A stretch of DNA of 64,000 nucleotides from Pelagibacteraceae bacterium (GCA_008638205.1 VTPO01000007.1:1-64000); one strand, 5' to 3'. Counted from the first letter of the stretch, positions 1 through 12,743 are shown. The notes: generated by a model not told the origin, from the letters alone. Numbers and translations: made by a program.

Positions 1-2289
1 AGAGTAGTAAAGAACTCTAAAGTTACTAAAGAAATTCATCATCTTTCAGCAATGGAAGAGGGCAAGTTTACTATAGCACAAGCAAATTCTAGCTTGAAGG
101 ATGACAATTCATTTAAAGACGAGTTAGTTTCTTGTAGAAAAAGTCTTGGATTTGAATTGGCAAAACCGGACAATATTGATTATATGGACGTGTCACCTAA
201 ACAGGTGGTTTCGGTTGCTGCTGCATTAATTCCTTTTTTAGAAAACGACGATGCCAACAGAGCATTGATGGGGTCTAATATGATGAGACAAGCTGTTCCT
301 TTGATTAAAAATGAGTCTCCTTTAGTTGGAACTGGAATGGAAAAAGATGTGGCTTTGGATTCGGGAGCTACCATTGTTGCAAAAAGAGAAGGTATTGTAG
401 AAAAAATTGATGGAAAAAGAATTGTTGTAAAAGCAACTTCTGAAAAAGATCTTACTATTTCTAGTGTCGATATTTATAATTTACAAAAATTCCAAAGATC
501 AAACCAAAACACCTGCACCAACCAAAGACCTTTAGTTAAAGTTGGGGATGTAGTTAAGCAAGGTGATGTCATTGCAGATGGACCTTCAACTCAATTTGGA
601 GAATTGGCATTAGGAAAAAATGTAATGGTAGCATTTATGCCGTGGCTTGGTTACAATTTTGAAGATTCTATCTTAATTTCTGAAAGATGTGTTTCTGAAG
701 ATGTGTTTACCTCTATTCATATTGAAGAATATGACGTGATGGCAAGAGATACCAAATTAGGACCTGAAGAAATTACAAGAGATATTCCAAATACTAGTGA
801 AGAGGCTTTAAGAAATTTAGATGAATCGGGAATTGTTTATGTTGGTGCAGAAGTGAAGCCTGGTGATATTTTAGTTGGAAAATTAACTCCTAAAGGAGAT
901 ACCAAAGTTACGTCAGAAGAAAAATTATTGAGAGCTATCTTTGGTGAAAAAGCAATTGATGTAAGAGACACTTCTTTGAAAATGCCTTCTGGCACCGGTG
1001 GCACTGTTGTCGAAGTTAGAGTTTTTAATCGTCATGGTATTGAAAAAGATGAAAGAGCTCTTTCTATTGAAAAAGCTGAAATTGAATCTGTTTTGGAAGA
1101 TAAGTATGCTGAAGAAGCAATCCTTGAGCTTAATATCAAAAGTAGAGCTATCGAAATTTTAGAAGGTTCTAGCTTAGGTGAAGATTATAAAAAAATTACC
1201 AAAGGAACGAAATTAACAAAAGAAATTTTATCAGAACTGACCTTGGGTGAAACTTTGAAACTATCAACAGATTCTGAAAAGTCATTATCTGATCTAGCAA
1301 TTTTGAAAGAACAGTACTCTAAAGCAAAAAAAGATATTGAATTAAGGTTTGATGACAAGATTGACAAAATAGAACGAGGTGATGAGTTGTTACCTGGCGT
1401 AATGAAGATGGTAAAAGTCTTTGTTGCGATGAAAAGAAAATTGCAACCCGGTGATAAAATGGCTGGTAGGCACGGTAACAAAGGTGTTATTAGTCGAATA
1501 GTTCCCGTGGAAGATATGCCTTACATGGCGAATGGTAAGCAAGTTGATATCGTTCTGAATCCGCTTGGTGTGCCAAGTCGTATGAACGTAGGACAAATTT
1601 TAGAAACTCATTTAGGCTGGGCTTGTTCAGAGTTGGGTGAGAAAATTAAAAAAATTCTAGACGAATATCAAAAGACCACTAAAAATGTAGCTCATACTAA
1701 AGATGCATTGTCTTCTATCTACAATGATAAAGAAATTGAAAAAGAAATTCAAAATTTCACCAAAAATGAATTAAAAGATGTCCTGCAGAATCTTTCTTCA
1801 GGGGTTCCTATTGCCACTCCAGTATTTGATGGTGCAAGTGTGGAAGATGTTACAGACATGTTGAAGTTTTCTGGACTGCCAGAGAGTGGACAAACTACTT
1901 TATATGATGGAAGAACAGGAGAAAAGTTCGATAGGGAAGTGACTGTTGGAATAATCTATATGCTTAAATTGTATCATATGGTGGATGACAAAATACACGC
2001 AAGATCAACTGGTCCTTATAGTTTAGTTACACAACAACCTTTAGGTGGAAAAGCTCAATTTGGTGGACAAAGATTTGGTGAGATGGAAGTTTGGGCGTTA
2101 GAGGCTTATGGTGCTGCTTACACACTACAAGAAATTTTAACTGTAAAATCTGATGATGTTGCAGGAAGAACTAAAGTATACGAAACCATTGTTAAAGGAG
2201 ATGATGATTTTGAATCAGGTATCCCAGAATCGTTTAACGTATTAGTTAAAGAAATTAGATCATTAGCATTAAACTTGGAGCTTAATTAA
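1..2289 (+). CDS. rpoB: RNA polymerase subunit beta, C-terminal part (5' end outside window)
   Basis: Beta subunit of RNA polymerase, which forms half of the active-site cleft with beta'. The frame is open from base 1 (the first residues read [21 protein letters not shown]), so the ATG at 52 is internal and the gene is cut by the window edge. About 762 residues remain, a little over half of the usual length. Visible landmarks are SDKYVQ-free conserved blocks typical of beta: [23 protein letters not shown], the lysine loop [19 protein letters not shown] and the C-terminal block [17 protein letters not shown]. The stop is 2 nt before rpoC, as in the usual rpoBC unit. Nothing looks broken. Confidence 0.98.
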   Translation, partial: RVVKNSKVTKEIHHLSAMEEGKFTIAQANSSLKDDNSFKDELVSCRKSLGFELAKPDNIDYMDVSPKQVVSVAAALIPFLENDDANRALMGSNMMRQAVPLIKNESPLVGTGMEKDVALDSGATIVAKREGIVEKIDGKRIVVKATSEKDLTISSVDIYNLQKFQRSNQNTCTNQRPLVKVGDVVKQGDVIADGPSTQFGELALGKNVMVAFMPWLGYNFEDSILISERCVSEDVFTSIHIEEYDVMARDTKLGPEEITRDIPNTSEEALRNLDESGIVYVGAEVKPGDILVGKLTPKGDTKVTSEEKLLRAIFGEKAIDVRDTSLKMPSGTGGTVVEVRVFNRHGIEKDERALSIEKAEIESVLEDKYAEEAILELNIKSRAIEILEGSSLGEDYKKITKGTKLTKEILSELTLGETLKLSTDSEKSLSDLAILKEQYSKAKKDIELRFDDKIDKIERGDELLPGVMKMVKVFVAMKRKLQPGDKMAGRHGNKGVISRIVPVEDMPYMANGKQVDIVLNPLGVPSRMNVGQILETHLGWACSELGEKIKKILDEYQKTTKNVAHTKDALSSIYNDKEIEKEIQNFTKNELKDVLQNLSSGVPIATPVFDGASVEDVTDMLKFSGLPESGQTTLYDGRTGEKFDREVTVGIIYMLKLYHMVDDKIHARSTGPYSLVTQQPLGGKAQFGGQRFGEMEVWALEAYGAAYTLQEILTVKSDDVAGRTKVYETIVKGDDDFESGIPESFNVLVKEIRSLALNLELN

Positions 2290-2291
2290 TT

Positions 2292-5200
2292 ATGAGTAGA
2301 GAACTATCAAATTTATTTTCTAAAAAAATTAGCAAAGACGTTTTTTCTAAAATAAAAATATCTCTTGCTAGTCCTGAAAAAATTAAATCTTGGTCTTTTG
2401 GAGAAATAAAAAAACCAGAGACTATTAATTATAGAACCTTTAAGCCTGAAAAAGACGGCTTATTTTGTGCAAGAATTTTTGGTCCTGTCAAAGATTACGA
2501 ATGTCTATGTGGAAAATACAAAGGAATGAAGTTTAGAGGTATTATTTGTGAAAAATGTGGAACTGAAATTACCAAATCTAATGTCAGAAGAGACAGAATG
2601 GGCCACATTGATTTGGCCACACCTGTTTCCCACATTTGGTTTTTAAAATCACTACCAAGCAGAATTGCACTCGCTTTAGATTTAAAATTAAAAGATCTAG
2701 AAAAAGTTTTATATTACGAACACTTTATCATTATAGAGCCTGGATTAACTCCTTTTCATAGAAATCAAATTGTATCAGAGGAAGAATTTTTAAAGGCTCA
2801 AGAAGAATTTGGGGAAGATTCTTTTACGGGTGGTATTGGAGCTTCTGCTATTAGAGATTGCCTTGCTAACTTAGACATGGAAGCAGATAGAGACAGACTT
2901 AGAGAAGAACTTCCTAATATTACATCGAAGGTTAATGAAGAAAGAACTATTAAAAGATTAAAATTAATTGAATCATTTATTGCCTCAGGAAATAAAGCTG
3001 AATGGATGGTCTTAACTACTTTGCCAGTAATTCCACCTGAGCTTAGACCTCTAGTTCCTCTAGATGGTGGAAGATTTGCAACTTCAGATTTGAACGATCT
3101 TTATAGAAGAGTGATTAATAGAAATAATCGTTTAAGAAGATTAATGGATTTAAGAGCCCCTGATATCATCGTTAGAAATGAAAAAAGAATGCTTCAAGAA
3201 TCTGTTGATGCTCTTTTTGACAACGGTAGAAGAGGTAGGGTTATAACTGGAACAGGAAAACGACCTTTAAAATCTTTAGCAGAAATGCTGAAAGGAAAGC
3301 AAGGAAGATTTAGACAAAACTTACTAGGTAAGCGTGTTGATTATTCAGGAAGATCCGTAATTGTTTCTGGACCAGAACTAAAATTACACCAATGCGGTCT
3401 GCCTAAAAAAATGGCATTAGAGCTATTTAAACCTTTTGTTTATGCAAGATTAGACAAGCTTGGTTATGCAACAACTATTAAACAAGCAAAAAAAATAGTT
3501 GAAAAAGAAAAACAAGAAGTTTGGGATATTTTAGACGAAGTTATTAGACAACACCCTGTTCTTTTAAACAGAGCTCCTACGTTACACAGATTGGGAGTTC
3601 AAGCTTTCGAACCAGTTTTGACTGAAATGAAAGCTATTCAATTGCATCCTTTGGTAACCGCAGCATTTAATGCTGACTTTGATGGTGACCAAATGGCGGT
3701 TCACGTTCCTTTAAGTATTGAGGCTCAATTAGAAGCTAGAGTTTTGATGATGTCTACCAACAACATTCTTCACCCGGCTAACGGAAAGCCAATTATTGTA
3801 CCTAGTCAGGACATGGTTTTGGGTATTTATTATTTATCTCAAGAACCATTAGAAAATAAAGATGAAAAGCCTCAAGGTTATTTTTTAAATATTAATGAAA
3901 TTGAACAAGCCATAGAGGGAGGAAATATACATATTCACTCTAAAATTATCTCAAGGTTTGAAACAAAAGATGACAAGGGTAATTTGATTTATAAAAAATA
4001 TGAAAGTACAGCGGGCAGATTTATTATTTCTAATATTTTACCTAAGAACAAAAATATTAAATTTGATTTAATTAACCAAACTTTAGCTAAGAAAAATATT
4101 TCAGAAGTTATTGATAAGGTATTTAGATTTTGCGGACAAAAAGAAACAGTTATTTTTTGCGATCGTTTAATGACTCTAGGTTTCAAAAATGCATTTAAAG
4201 CTGGTATTTCTTTTGGTAAAGATGACCTTATTATTCCAGAAAGTAAAAAAAACATAATCCAAGAGGCAAAAAAATTAGTAGAAGAATATGAAGACCAGTA
4301 TGCTGAAGGTTTGATTACCAAAGGTGAAAAATATAACAAAGTAATTGATCAGTGGTCTAAATGTACTGATAAAATTGCATCAGAGATGATGGATAATATT
4401 TCTACTCCTAAAAAAGACAAAGAAGGAAAAATACAAATTAATTCTGTATTTATGATGGCAGATTCTGGAGCTAGAGGATCAGCAGCCCAGATGAAGCAAT
4501 TAGCGGGTATGCGTGGATTGATGGCAAAGCCATCGGGTGAAATTATTGAAACTCCAATTATTTCAAACTTTAAAGAAGGTCTGACTATTTTAGAATATTT
4601 TACTTCAACCCACGGAGCAAGAAAAGGTCTTGCAGATACAGCCTTAAAAACAGCAAACTCAGGTTATCTTACTAGAAGACTTTGTGATGTTTCTCAGGAT
4701 GTTATCATTTCATCTTTAGATTGTGGTAACGACAAACCTATTACGATTGGTGAGATTATCGAAGGTGGTAATATTATGGTGAGTTTGGCTGACAGATCAT
4801 TAGGGAGATATGCAGCTGAAGATATTAAAAACTCTTTAACAGGGGAAGTTATTGTTAAGAAAAAGCAAATGATTGACGAAGAAAAATGTGAATTAATTGA
4901 AACTGCTGGAGTAAAAACAGCTAAAGTTTATTCAGTTATAACTTGTTCTAGTCAAAAAGGTGTTTGTCAAAAATGTTATGGTCGAGATTTAGCAAGAGGA
5001 AAACCAGTTTCAGTGGGTGAGTGTGTTGGAATGATAGCTGCACAATCTATTGGTGAACCTGGCACTCAGTTAACCATGAGAACCTTTCACGTAGGAGGTA
5101 CAGCCTCATTTAAAGAAGATTCATCAGTTATAGCACCATCAGATGGTGTGCTGAAATTACTAAGTAAAAACCTTGTAGAAGATTCCTCTAAAAATTTAAT

Positions 5201-6458
5201 CATCATGGGAAGAAACATTGAAATCACTATTGAAAAAGATGGATATGTGAAAGCTTCTTACAAAGTTCCTTATGGAACTAAGTTGTTTGTAAGACCAGAT
5301 CAACCTGTAAAGAAAAATCAAAAAATTTGCGAATGGGATCCTTACACACTACCAGTTATTGCAGAAACTGCTGGAATTGTAAATTATGTTGATTTGGTAG
5401 ATGGCTCATCGATTTCAGATAAGACAGATGAAAACACAGGAATATCATCTAAAATAGTTTTGGACTGGAGATCTCAATCAAAAAGTTTAGACCTAAAACC
5501 AAGAATTACGCTTAGAGATAAAAAAGATGAAGTAGTTAAAAAAGCGGATGGTAATGAAGCTAGATATTATTTATCACCAGAAACAATTTTATCAGTAGCT
5601 GATGGCTCCACAGTAAATGCTGGAGACGTGTTAGCAAGACTTCCAAAAGCAACATCTAAAACAAAAGATATTACAGGTGGTCTGCCAAGGGTAGCTGAAT
5701 TGTTTGAAGCTAGAAAACCCAAAGAAGGGGCAATCATTGCAGAAAATGATGGAAAAATAATTTTTGGCAAAGAAGTTAGAGGAAAGCAAAAAATTACCAT
5801 CCAAGGAGAAAATGGAATTGAATCAAATTATTTAATTCCCAAAGGAAAACAAATCAATTTCAATCCTGGCGAAGGTATTTCTAAAGGAGAATATCTTTTG
5901 GACGGAAGTCCAGCTACGCATGACATTTTAAAAATTTTAGGCGTTGAATATCTAACAGAGTATTTTGTTAATGAGGTTCAAGATGTGTACCGCTTACAAG
6001 GTGTGGTTATTAACGATAAGCATATTGAAGTAATTTTGAGACAGATGTTGAGAAAAGTAGATATTAAAAATCCTGGAGATAGTAATTACTTATTAGGAGA
6101 AGTTATAGACAGAATTGATGTTCTCAATATTAACGCTGAGTTAAAAAAAGAAGGCAAAAAGCAAATTATTGCTGACCCTGTGTTATTAGGTATTACAAAA
6201 GCTTCACTACAAACTAAATCATTTATTTCAGCGGCTTCTTTCCAAGAAACTACTCGAGTTTTGACAGACGCTGCCATTAAAGGAAAATCTGATGACTTGT
6301 ACGGCCTAAAAGAGAACGTTATCGTGGGTAGATTGATACCTGCAGGTAGTGGAATGAGTCGTATACGACTAAATAACGAAGCTCAGAAAAAAGATATTGA
6401 ACTTCAAGAGAAGATTAAGAATCAAAAATCTGAACCAGTTGAAGAAGCAGTTCAGTAG
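2292..6458 (+). CDS. rpoC: RNA polymerase subunit beta'
   Basis: Largest RNA polymerase subunit, 1388 residues, the normal size for a proteobacterial beta'. The N-terminal zinc ribbon (ECLCG ... ICEKCG, about residues 70-88) is intact. The catalytic magnesium motif [12 protein letters not shown] is present near residue 460, and the second zinc site is intact (DCG near 815, then [12 protein letters not shown] near 890). The bridge-helix and trigger-loop region around [17 protein letters not shown] is recognisable. It starts 2 nt after rpoB and is surely co-transcribed with it. The C-terminus ends in a short acidic, Glu-rich tail. The following 172-nt gap separates it from the ribosomal superoperon. 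Confidence 0.98.
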   Translation: MSRELSNLFSKKISKDVFSKIKISLASPEKIKSWSFGEIKKPETINYRTFKPEKDGLFCARIFGPVKDYECLCGKYKGMKFRGIICEKCGTEITKSNVRRDRMGHIDLATPVSHIWFLKSLPSRIALALDLKLKDLEKVLYYEHFIIIEPGLTPFHRNQIVSEEEFLKAQEEFGEDSFTGGIGASAIRDCLANLDMEADRDRLREELPNITSKVNEERTIKRLKLIESFIASGNKAEWMVLTTLPVIPPELRPLVPLDGGRFATSDLNDLYRRVINRNNRLRRLMDLRAPDIIVRNEKRMLQESVDALFDNGRRGRVITGTGKRPLKSLAEMLKGKQGRFRQNLLGKRVDYSGRSVIVSGPELKLHQCGLPKKMALELFKPFVYARLDKLGYATTIKQAKKIVEKEKQEVWDILDEVIRQHPVLLNRAPTLHRLGVQAFEPVLTEMKAIQLHPLVTAAFNADFDGDQMAVHVPLSIEAQLEARVLMMSTNNILHPANGKPIIVPSQDMVLGIYYLSQEPLENKDEKPQGYFLNINEIEQAIEGGNIHIHSKIISRFETKDDKGNLIYKKYESTAGRFIISNILPKNKNIKFDLINQTLAKKNISEVIDKVFRFCGQKETVIFCDRLMTLGFKNAFKAGISFGKDDLIIPESKKNIIQEAKKLVEEYEDQYAEGLITKGEKYNKVIDQWSKCTDKIASEMMDNISTPKKDKEGKIQINSVFMMADSGARGSAAQMKQLAGMRGLMAKPSGEIIETPIISNFKEGLTILEYFTSTHGARKGLADTALKTANSGYLTRRLCDVSQDVIISSLDCGNDKPITIGEIIEGGNIMVSLADRSLGRYAAEDIKNSLTGEVIVKKKQMIDEEKCELIETAGVKTAKVYSVITCSSQKGVCQKCYGRDLARGKPVSVGECVGMIAAQSIGEPGTQLTMRTFHVGGTASFKEDSSVIAPSDGVLKLLSKNLVEDSSKNLIIMGRNIEITIEKDGYVKASYKVPYGTKLFVRPDQPVKKNQKICEWDPYTLPVIAETAGIVNYVDLVDGSSISDKTDENTGISSKIVLDWRSQSKSLDLKPRITLRDKKDEVVKKADGNEARYYLSPETILSVADGSTVNAGDVLARLPKATSKTKDITGGLPRVAELFEARKPKEGAIIAENDGKIIFGKEVRGKQKITIQGENGIESNYLIPKGKQINFNPGEGISKGEYLLDGSPATHDILKILGVEYLTEYFVNEVQDVYRLQGVVINDKHIEVILRQMLRKVDIKNPGDSNYLLGEVIDRIDVLNINAELKKEGKKQIIADPVLLGITKASLQTKSFISAASFQETTRVLTDAAIKGKSDDLYGLKENVIVGRLIPAGSGMSRIRLNNEAQKKDIELQEKIKNQKSEPVEEAVQ

Positions 6459-6499
6459 TTAAAAGTCTTAAATTCTAAGCATTTTTAAACAAGTTGTTA

Positions 6500-6527
6500 T
6501 TGACCTTCTGACAGAAATCAGTATTAA
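6500..6527 (+). promoter_or_regulatory. sigma70-type promoter for the rpsL superoperon
   Basis: TTGACC at 6500-6505 and TATTAA(T) at 6522-6527 are separated by 16 nt, a good housekeeping promoter. Transcription would start near 6534 and give a leader of about 95 nt before rpsL. It lies in the only sizeable gap in the first 20 kb, where a promoter for the ribosomal genes is expected. The call is from consensus only. Confidence 0.6.
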
Positions 6528-6542
6528 TAGCGAAATTTTTAA

Positions 6543-6580
6543 GGTAGCACGTAAAGCTTTTTTGGCTTTAAACTACTACC
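6543..6580 (+). promoter_or_regulatory. predicted stem-loop in the rpsL leader
   Basis: In the leader downstream of the predicted promoter, GGTAG (6543-6547) can pair with CTACC (6576-6580). Inside it TAAAGC (6552-6557) can pair with GCTTTA (6565-6570) around a 7-nt loop. ACGTAAAGCTTT (6549-6560) recurs almost exactly as ACGTAAGCTTT (6594-6604). The palindromic AAGCTT cores could therefore pair with each other in an alternative fold. This could be an autoregulatory mRNA site for a str-operon ribosomal protein, but no known family was recognised and the pairing was judged by eye. Confidence 0.4.
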
Positions 6581-6630
6581 CTTTTACAGTTCTACGTAAG
6601 CTTTCCTTAAAAATAATTATTTAAAAAATT

Positions 6631-7475
<845 letters not shown>

Positions 7476-7477
7476 CT

Positions 7478-9553
7478 ATGACTGCAGAAATTACAAAAGA
7501 TAAATACAGAAACATTGGGATCATGGCCCACATTGATGCTGGAAAAACCACAACTACAGAGCGTGTTTTATATTACACGGGTAAAGAACATAAAATAGGA
7601 GAAGTTCATGATGGCGCTGCCACGATGGACTGGATGGAACAAGAGCAGGAAAGAGGAATTACCATTACTTCTGCTGCTACAACCTGTTTTTGGAAAGATC
7701 ATAGAATTAACATCATTGATACTCCAGGCCACGTTGATTTTACGATTGAGGTTGAAAGATCATTAAAAGTTTTAGATGGTGCTGTTGCTGTATTTGATGG
7801 AGTAGCAGGTGTTGAACCTCAGTCAGAGACTGTGTGGAGACAGGCTGACAAATACAAAGTTCCTAGAATGTGTTTTGTAAATAAACTAGATAGAACTGGA
7901 GCAAATTTTTTCATGTGTGTAGACATGATTAGAGAGCGTTTAGGTGCAAAACCCTTGCTACTACAACTTCCTATTGGATTGGAAGCTGACCTAAAAGGTG
8001 TCGTTGATTTAGTAAAAATGAAAGGCATTATCTGGAATGATGAAAGTCTTGGAGCCAAGTTTGAAGAAGTTGAAATTCCTGAAAATTTAAAAGAAGAAGC
8101 TGAAAAATATAGAAAAGAACTAGTTGAAACTGCTGTAGAGCAGGATGAAGATTTAATGGCAGCTTATCTTGATGGCAAAGACATTTCAGAGAGTGACTTA
8201 AAAAAATGCATTCGAAAAGGTACTTTAGATTTTTCTTTTGTTCCAATTGTTTGTGGATCAGCTTTCAAAAATAAAGGCGTTCAGCCTTTGCTAGATGCTG
8301 TGGTAGATTATTTGCCAAGCCCTTTAGATATTGGAGAAATTACAGGAACTAAGCCTGGAACCGAAGATGGGATTGTTAGAAAATTTGGAAACTCAGAGCC
8401 TTTTTCTGCTTTAGCTTTTAAAGTTGCTAACGATCCATTTGTGGGATCTTTAACTTTTATTAGAATTTATTCTGGAACTTTAAATGCTGCAACTGGAGTT
8501 ATGAATACTAGCAAAGATAAAGAAGAAAGAGTCGGAAGAATGCTTCTTATGCACGCAAACGATAGAGAAGATATTAAAACAGCATCAACAGGAGACATTG
8601 TGGCTCTTGCTGGTTTAAAGCATACAATCACTGGACATACTTTATCTGATCCATCTAATCCAATTCTTTTAGAACCTATGGATTTTCCAGATCCTGTTAT
8701 TGAAATTGCAGTTGAACCTAAGACTAAAGCAGACCAAGAGAAAATGGGAGAAGCTTTAGCTAGATTAGCAAAAGAAGATCCTTCCTTTAGAGTTTCTTCA
8801 GATAATGAATCTGGCCAAACGATCATTAAAGGGATGGGCGAATTACATTTGGATATTATTGTCGATAGAATGAAAAGAGAATTTAAAGTAGAAGCTAATA
8901 TTGGAGCTCCTCAAGTTGCTTATAGAGAAACTATTCAAGGTACAGCAACGGTTGATTACACTCACAAAAAACAATCTGGTGGAGCAGGACAATTTGCAAA
9001 AGTTAAATTAAGTGTTGAGCCATTGGACCCCGGCAAAGGCAGGGAAATTGAAAATATTGTTAAAGGTGGAGCAATACCTAAGGAATTTATTCCAGGTGTT
9101 GAAAAAGGAATTGAAGGAGTTGCAGATTCTGGAATTTTAGCGGGATTTCCTATGTTAGATTATAAGGTGACTATCATTGATGGTTTGCATCACGATGTAG
9201 ATTCTAGCGTTTTAGCTTTTGAAATCGCTGGAAGAATGGGCTTTAAGGAAGCTTGCACTAAAGCAGGGCTAAAATTACTTGAGCCTATTATGAAAGTAGA
9301 GGTGGTTACACCAGAAGATCATATGGGTGATGTAATTGGAGATTTAAATTCAAGAAGAGGACAAATTGGTTCAACAGACAAAAGAGGAAATGCAACAGTG
9401 ATAAATGCAATGGTTCCACTTGCAAACATGTTTGGTTATGTAAACAACTTAAGATCCATGTCTCAAGGTAGAGCCCAATATACAATGACTTTTGACCATT
9501 ATGAGAAAGTTCCTCAGAATGTTCAAGACGAAGTAACTAAAAAATTAGCATAA
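7478..9553 (+). CDS. fusA: translation elongation factor G
   Basis: GTPase that drives ribosomal translocation. GTP-binding motifs are complete: [13 protein letters not shown] (G1), DTPGHVDF (G3) and NKLD (G4), followed by domains II to V; 691 residues, normal length. I start it at the ATG at 7478. An in-frame GTG exists at 7469, but it would overlap rpsG, while AGGTGG at 7467-7472 is well placed (5 nt) as the Shine-Dalgarno for 7478. The next gene, 3 nt downstream, is rpsJ; the tuf gene that usually stands here is absent. Confidence 0.97.
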   Translation: MTAEITKDKYRNIGIMAHIDAGKTTTTERVLYYTGKEHKIGEVHDGAATMDWMEQEQERGITITSAATTCFWKDHRINIIDTPGHVDFTIEVERSLKVLDGAVAVFDGVAGVEPQSETVWRQADKYKVPRMCFVNKLDRTGANFFMCVDMIRERLGAKPLLLQLPIGLEADLKGVVDLVKMKGIIWNDESLGAKFEEVEIPENLKEEAEKYRKELVETAVEQDEDLMAAYLDGKDISESDLKKCIRKGTLDFSFVPIVCGSAFKNKGVQPLLDAVVDYLPSPLDIGEITGTKPGTEDGIVRKFGNSEPFSALAFKVANDPFVGSLTFIRIYSGTLNAATGVMNTSKDKEERVGRMLLMHANDREDIKTASTGDIVALAGLKHTITGHTLSDPSNPILLEPMDFPDPVIEIAVEPKTKADQEKMGEALARLAKEDPSFRVSSDNESGQTIIKGMGELHLDIIVDRMKREFKVEANIGAPQVAYRETIQGTATVDYTHKKQSGGAGQFAKVKLSVEPLDPGKGREIENIVKGGAIPKEFIPGVEKGIEGVADSGILAGFPMLDYKVTIIDGLHHDVDSSVLAFEIAGRMGFKEACTKAGLKLLEPIMKVEVVTPEDHMGDVIGDLNSRRGQIGSTDKRGNATVINAMVPLANMFGYVNNLRSMSQGRAQYTMTFDHYEKVPQNVQDEVTKKLA

Positions 9554-9556
9554 ATT

Positions 9557-9865
9557 ATGGATAAGCAGCAAATAAGAATTAGATTACAAGCGTACGATCA
9601 TAAAATACTAGATCAATCTACTATTGAAATTGTGAATACTGCAAAAAGAACTGGTGCTCAAATCAAAGGACCTATTCCTTTGCCGACCACGAAAGAAATT
9701 TTTACTGTTTTGAGATCTCCGCACATTGACAAAAAAAGTAGAGAGCAATTTGAAACAAGAACTCATAAGAGACTTATTGATATTTTAGAACCAACACCCC
9801 AAACGATTGAAGCTTTAATGAAGTTAGATCTTGCGGCTGGTGTAGATGTGGAGATTAAAATTTAG
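9557..9865 (+). CDS. rpsJ: 30S ribosomal protein S10 (NusE)
   Basis: S10 of the 30S head, also NusE, the partner of NusB in antitermination complexes (a nusB gene lies at 63452). It has 102 residues. Recognised from [30 protein letters not shown] and the C-terminal helix. It opens the S10 gene cluster but follows fusA by only 3 nt, so the str and S10 operons are fused here. There is no space for an S10-type leader. Confidence 0.98.
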   Translation: MDKQQIRIRLQAYDHKILDQSTIEIVNTAKRTGAQIKGPIPLPTTKEIFTVLRSPHIDKKSREQFETRTHKRLIDILEPTPQTIEALMKLDLAAGVDVEIKI

Positions 9866-9867
9866 TT

Positions 9868-10686
9868 ATGAGATTAGGTTTAGTAGGAAAAAAAATTGGT
9901 ATGACACAAAAATTCTACGAGAGTGGTGAGGCCGTTCCTGTAACAGTCTTGCAGGTTGAGCCAGGTAAAATTGTCGAAGTTATTGAAAAAGATAAACGTG
10001 GTTATTCTGCCTTGTTAGTTGGTTATGGTCACATTAAGAGTTCAAAACTTACTAAATCCATGAAGGGTTTTTATGCAAAAAAATCATTAGAAGCTAAAAA
10101 ATTTCTAAAAGAATATAGAGTAGAGAATACAGAAGAATTCAAAGCCGGATCAGATGTTACTTTGGATATTTTAAAAGACAAAAAATACGTAGATATTAGA
10201 TCAAAAACTATTGGTAAAGGTTTTGCCGGAGTTATGAAGCGTTGGAATTTTGGTGGATTGAGAGCAACACATGGTGTTTCAGTATCTCACAGATCACACG
10301 GATCTACTGGTCAAAGACAAGACCCAGGTAAAGTTTTTAAAGGAAAAAAAATGGCAGGTCACATGGGTGATAAATTTAGAACTATGCAAGGTCTAGAGAT
10401 AGTTGAAGCTGATATAGTTAATAATCTTTTATATTTAAGAGGATCAGTGCCTGGCAGTAAAAATTCATATGTAGAAATTACAGAGGCCGTTAAGAAAAAA
10501 AACAAATCTAGTGTTCAAGAAAGACTAGTAAGTTATTTTGCTGACCTTGAAACATCCAAAACAGACAAAAAAGACAAAAAGAATATTGCAAAAGAAGCTA
10601 AAGCCGCTGAAAAAGCTGAAAAACTAGCTGCAAAAGAAAAACCAGCTGAAGCAGCCCCTTCAACAGAAGAGGTTAAGAAAGATTAA
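9868..10686 (+). CDS. rplC: 50S ribosomal protein L3 with lysine/alanine-rich C-terminal tail
   Basis: L3 reaches from the 50S surface to the peptidyl transferase region. The start MRLGLVGKKIGMTQ and the core GLRATHGVSVSHRSHGS, with the conserved Gln in STGQRQDPG, are typical. The protein has 272 residues, against about 210-240 in many relatives. From about residue 225 it carries a low-complexity tail of Lys, Ala, Glu and Asp. Such tails are known on alphaproteobacterial L3, but this one is long. The gene is 2 nt from each neighbour. Confidence 0.97.
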   Translation: MRLGLVGKKIGMTQKFYESGEAVPVTVLQVEPGKIVEVIEKDKRGYSALLVGYGHIKSSKLTKSMKGFYAKKSLEAKKFLKEYRVENTEEFKAGSDVTLDILKDKKYVDIRSKTIGKGFAGVMKRWNFGGLRATHGVSVSHRSHGSTGQRQDPGKVFKGKKMAGHMGDKFRTMQGLEIVEADIVNNLLYLRGSVPGSKNSYVEITEAVKKKNKSSVQERLVSYFADLETSKTDKKDKKNIAKEAKAAEKAEKLAAKEKPAEAAPSTEEVKKD

Positions 10687-10688
10687 AA

Positions 10689-11318
10689 ATGAAATTAGAA
10701 GAAATTAACATAGAAGGTAAAAAAATAGGTACTCATGAAGTATCAGATCAGGTTTTTTCTTTAAAGCCTAGAAAAGATTTAATTCAACTAGTTATTAACT
10801 GGCAATTAAATAACCAAAGGAAGAAAAAAGGTCATACTAAATCGCGAGGAGAAGTTAAAGGTTCAAGAAGAAAAATTGTTCAACAAAAAGGTTCAGGTGG
10901 AGCAAGACATGGTAATATCACAGCACCTATTTTTGTTGGTGGTGGTATAGCGCATGGTCCAAGACACAGAGGGCAGACTAGACTTACAAAACTAAATAAA
11001 AAAGTAAAAAATCTTGGTCTAATCAGTGCTCTTTCTTCAAAAGTATTAACTAAAAACATAAATATTTTTGATGAACCAAAGCTAGATAGTTTCAAAACAA
11101 AATCTTTTAATAATTTTTTATCAAAATTGGAAAGTAAGTCTGCTTTGATTATTCATCATGACGGAGCTTCAGAAAAATTCATTAAAAGTATGAAAAATAT
11201 ACCTAATACAAAAAGAATTAAAGTAGTTGGTACAAATGTATATGACTTAATTAAATTTGAAAAAATTCTTTTTACTAAAGAGGCCATAAAAACTCTTGAG
11301 GAGCGATTAACTAAATGA
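10689..11318 (+). CDS. rplD: 50S ribosomal protein L4
   Basis: L4 lines the nascent-peptide exit tunnel. The internal loop that enters the tunnel is clear (KGHTKSRGEVKGSRRK, then KGSGGARHGN), and the GPRHRGQTRLTKL block is present; 209 residues, normal size. It overlaps rplW by 4 nt (ATGA type), which implies translational coupling. In E. coli L4 represses the S10 operon through a leader; no such leader fits here because fusA is immediately upstream of rpsJ. Confidence 0.98.
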   Translation: MKLEEINIEGKKIGTHEVSDQVFSLKPRKDLIQLVINWQLNNQRKKKGHTKSRGEVKGSRRKIVQQKGSGGARHGNITAPIFVGGGIAHGPRHRGQTRLTKLNKKVKNLGLISALSSKVLTKNINIFDEPKLDSFKTKSFNNFLSKLESKSALIIHHDGASEKFIKSMKNIPNTKRIKVVGTNVYDLIKFEKILFTKEAIKTLEERLTK

Positions 11319-11611
11319 AAAATCAAACTTTTGCATACGATATAATTTTATCTCCTGTAATTACTGAAAAAAGCACTAATTTAAGTGGTCTAAATAAAAT
11401 TACATTTAAAGTTTCTAAAACAGCATCAAAAACTTTGATTAAAAAAAGTATTGAAAAATTATACAAAGTTAATGTCATCAAGGTAAATACCTTGCTGTCA
11501 AAAGATAGATTTAAAACAGTAAGAGGAAAAATTGCGAAAAAATCAGGATACAAAAAGGCAATTATTACTTTAAAAGAAGGGCAAAGTATTGATATTGCTG
11601 CAGGAATTTAA
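11315..11611 (+). CDS. rplW: 50S ribosomal protein L23
   Basis: L23 sits at the exit of the peptide tunnel and is the docking site for trigger factor and SRP. It has 98 residues, with the family signature SPVITEKST near the N-terminus and KVNTLLSKDR followed by GKIAKKSGYKKAIITLK. It overlaps rplD by 4 nt and precedes rplB by 2 nt. Confidence 0.97.
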   Translation: MKNQTFAYDIILSPVITEKSTNLSGLNKITFKVSKTASKTLIKKSIEKLYKVNVIKVNTLLSKDRFKTVRGKIAKKSGYKKAIITLKEGQSIDIAAGI

Positions 11612-11613
11612 TT

Positions 11614-12441
11614 ATGACACTTAAAACTTTTAAACCATACACAAAATCTACAAGAGGCACTATCTTAGTTGATCGTTCTCACCTATGGAAAGGTAAGTCA
11701 GAAAAAACCTTAACTAAAAAAATGCACAGAGCGGTTGGTAGAAATAACCAAGGTAGAATAACTTCAAGACATAGAAGTGCTGGGCACAAAAAAAAATATA
11801 GAATTATTGATTTTAAGAGAAATAAATTTGAAATGGCTGCCGAAATAAAAAGATTTGAACATGATCCATTTAGAAGTGCTAATATCATGCTAGTTGAATA
11901 CGAAGATAAAACTATAGCTTACATGCTAGCTCCAGAAGGGGTTAAAATTGGTGAAAAAATTTATTCAGGTGAAAAATTAGAAATTCTTCCAGGAAATTGC
12001 ATGAAAATTAAAGATATGCCAGGGGGAACAAGTGTTCATAATATAGAGTTAACACCTGGAAAAGGTGGAGTTATGGTAAGATCTGCTGGAACATCTGCTA
12101 CTATTATGGGAACAGATGGTGATTATACAACAGTGAAATTATCTTCGGGTGAGGTTAGAAAAGTAAGAGCAGAATGTAGAGCTACAATAGGACAACTTTC
12201 TAACGTAGATAATAAAAACGTAAAAATTGGTAAAGCTGGTAGAAACAGATGGTTAGGTATTAGACCTCAATCTAGAGGTGTTGTAATGAACCCTGTTGAT
12301 CACCCGCACGGAGGTGGTGAAGGTAAGACTTCAGGTGGTAGAGATCCTGTCACTCCTTGGGGTCAAGGAACCAAAGGTTTAAAAACAAGAAATAATAAAA
12401 AAACAGATCAGTTTATTATTTCTAGAAAGAAAAAAAGATAA
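11614..12441 (+). CDS. rplB: 50S ribosomal protein L2
   Basis: L2 is required for subunit association and peptidyl transferase assembly. It has 275 residues, standard length. The highly conserved C-terminal block NPVDHPHGGGEGKTSGGRDP, containing the histidine near the peptidyl transferase centre, is intact. It lies in the S10 block, 2 nt after rplW and 3 nt before rpsS. Confidence 0.98.
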   Translation: MTLKTFKPYTKSTRGTILVDRSHLWKGKSEKTLTKKMHRAVGRNNQGRITSRHRSAGHKKKYRIIDFKRNKFEMAAEIKRFEHDPFRSANIMLVEYEDKTIAYMLAPEGVKIGEKIYSGEKLEILPGNCMKIKDMPGGTSVHNIELTPGKGGVMVRSAGTSATIMGTDGDYTTVKLSSGEVRKVRAECRATIGQLSNVDNKNVKIGKAGRNRWLGIRPQSRGVVMNPVDHPHGGGEGKTSGGRDPVTPWGQGTKGLKTRNNKKTDQFIISRKKKR

Positions 12442-12444
12442 TTT

Positions 12445-12741
12445 ATGGCACGCTCTATTTGGAAAGGTCCTTTTGTACACCCAAGCTTGATTAAGAAAGT
12501 GGAAAAACAAAAACAAACAGATTCAAAAAGACCTATTAAAACCTGGTCTCGAAACTCAACTATTATTCCAGAATTTATTGGACAAAAATTTGAAATTCAT
12601 AACGGTAAAAAATTTATTCCAATAACAATATCGGAGGAAATGATTGGGCATAAATTAGGTGAATTTTCACCTACTAGGCAGTTTCCTGGTCACACAGCAT
12701 CAACTTCAAAAGCAGCTCCAGCGAAAGCTGATAAAAAATAA
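12445..12741 (+). CDS. rpsS: 30S ribosomal protein S19
   Basis: S19 of the 30S head. It has 98 residues including a short Lys/Ala tail. Recognised from [31 protein letters not shown] and [15 protein letters not shown]. It stands in the conserved rplB-rpsS-rplV order. Confidence 0.98.
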   Translation: MARSIWKGPFVHPSLIKKVEKQKQTDSKRPIKTWSRNSTIIPEFIGQKFEIHNGKKFIPITISEEMIGHKLGEFSPTRQFPGHTASTSKAAPAKADKK

Positions 12742-12743
12742 TT

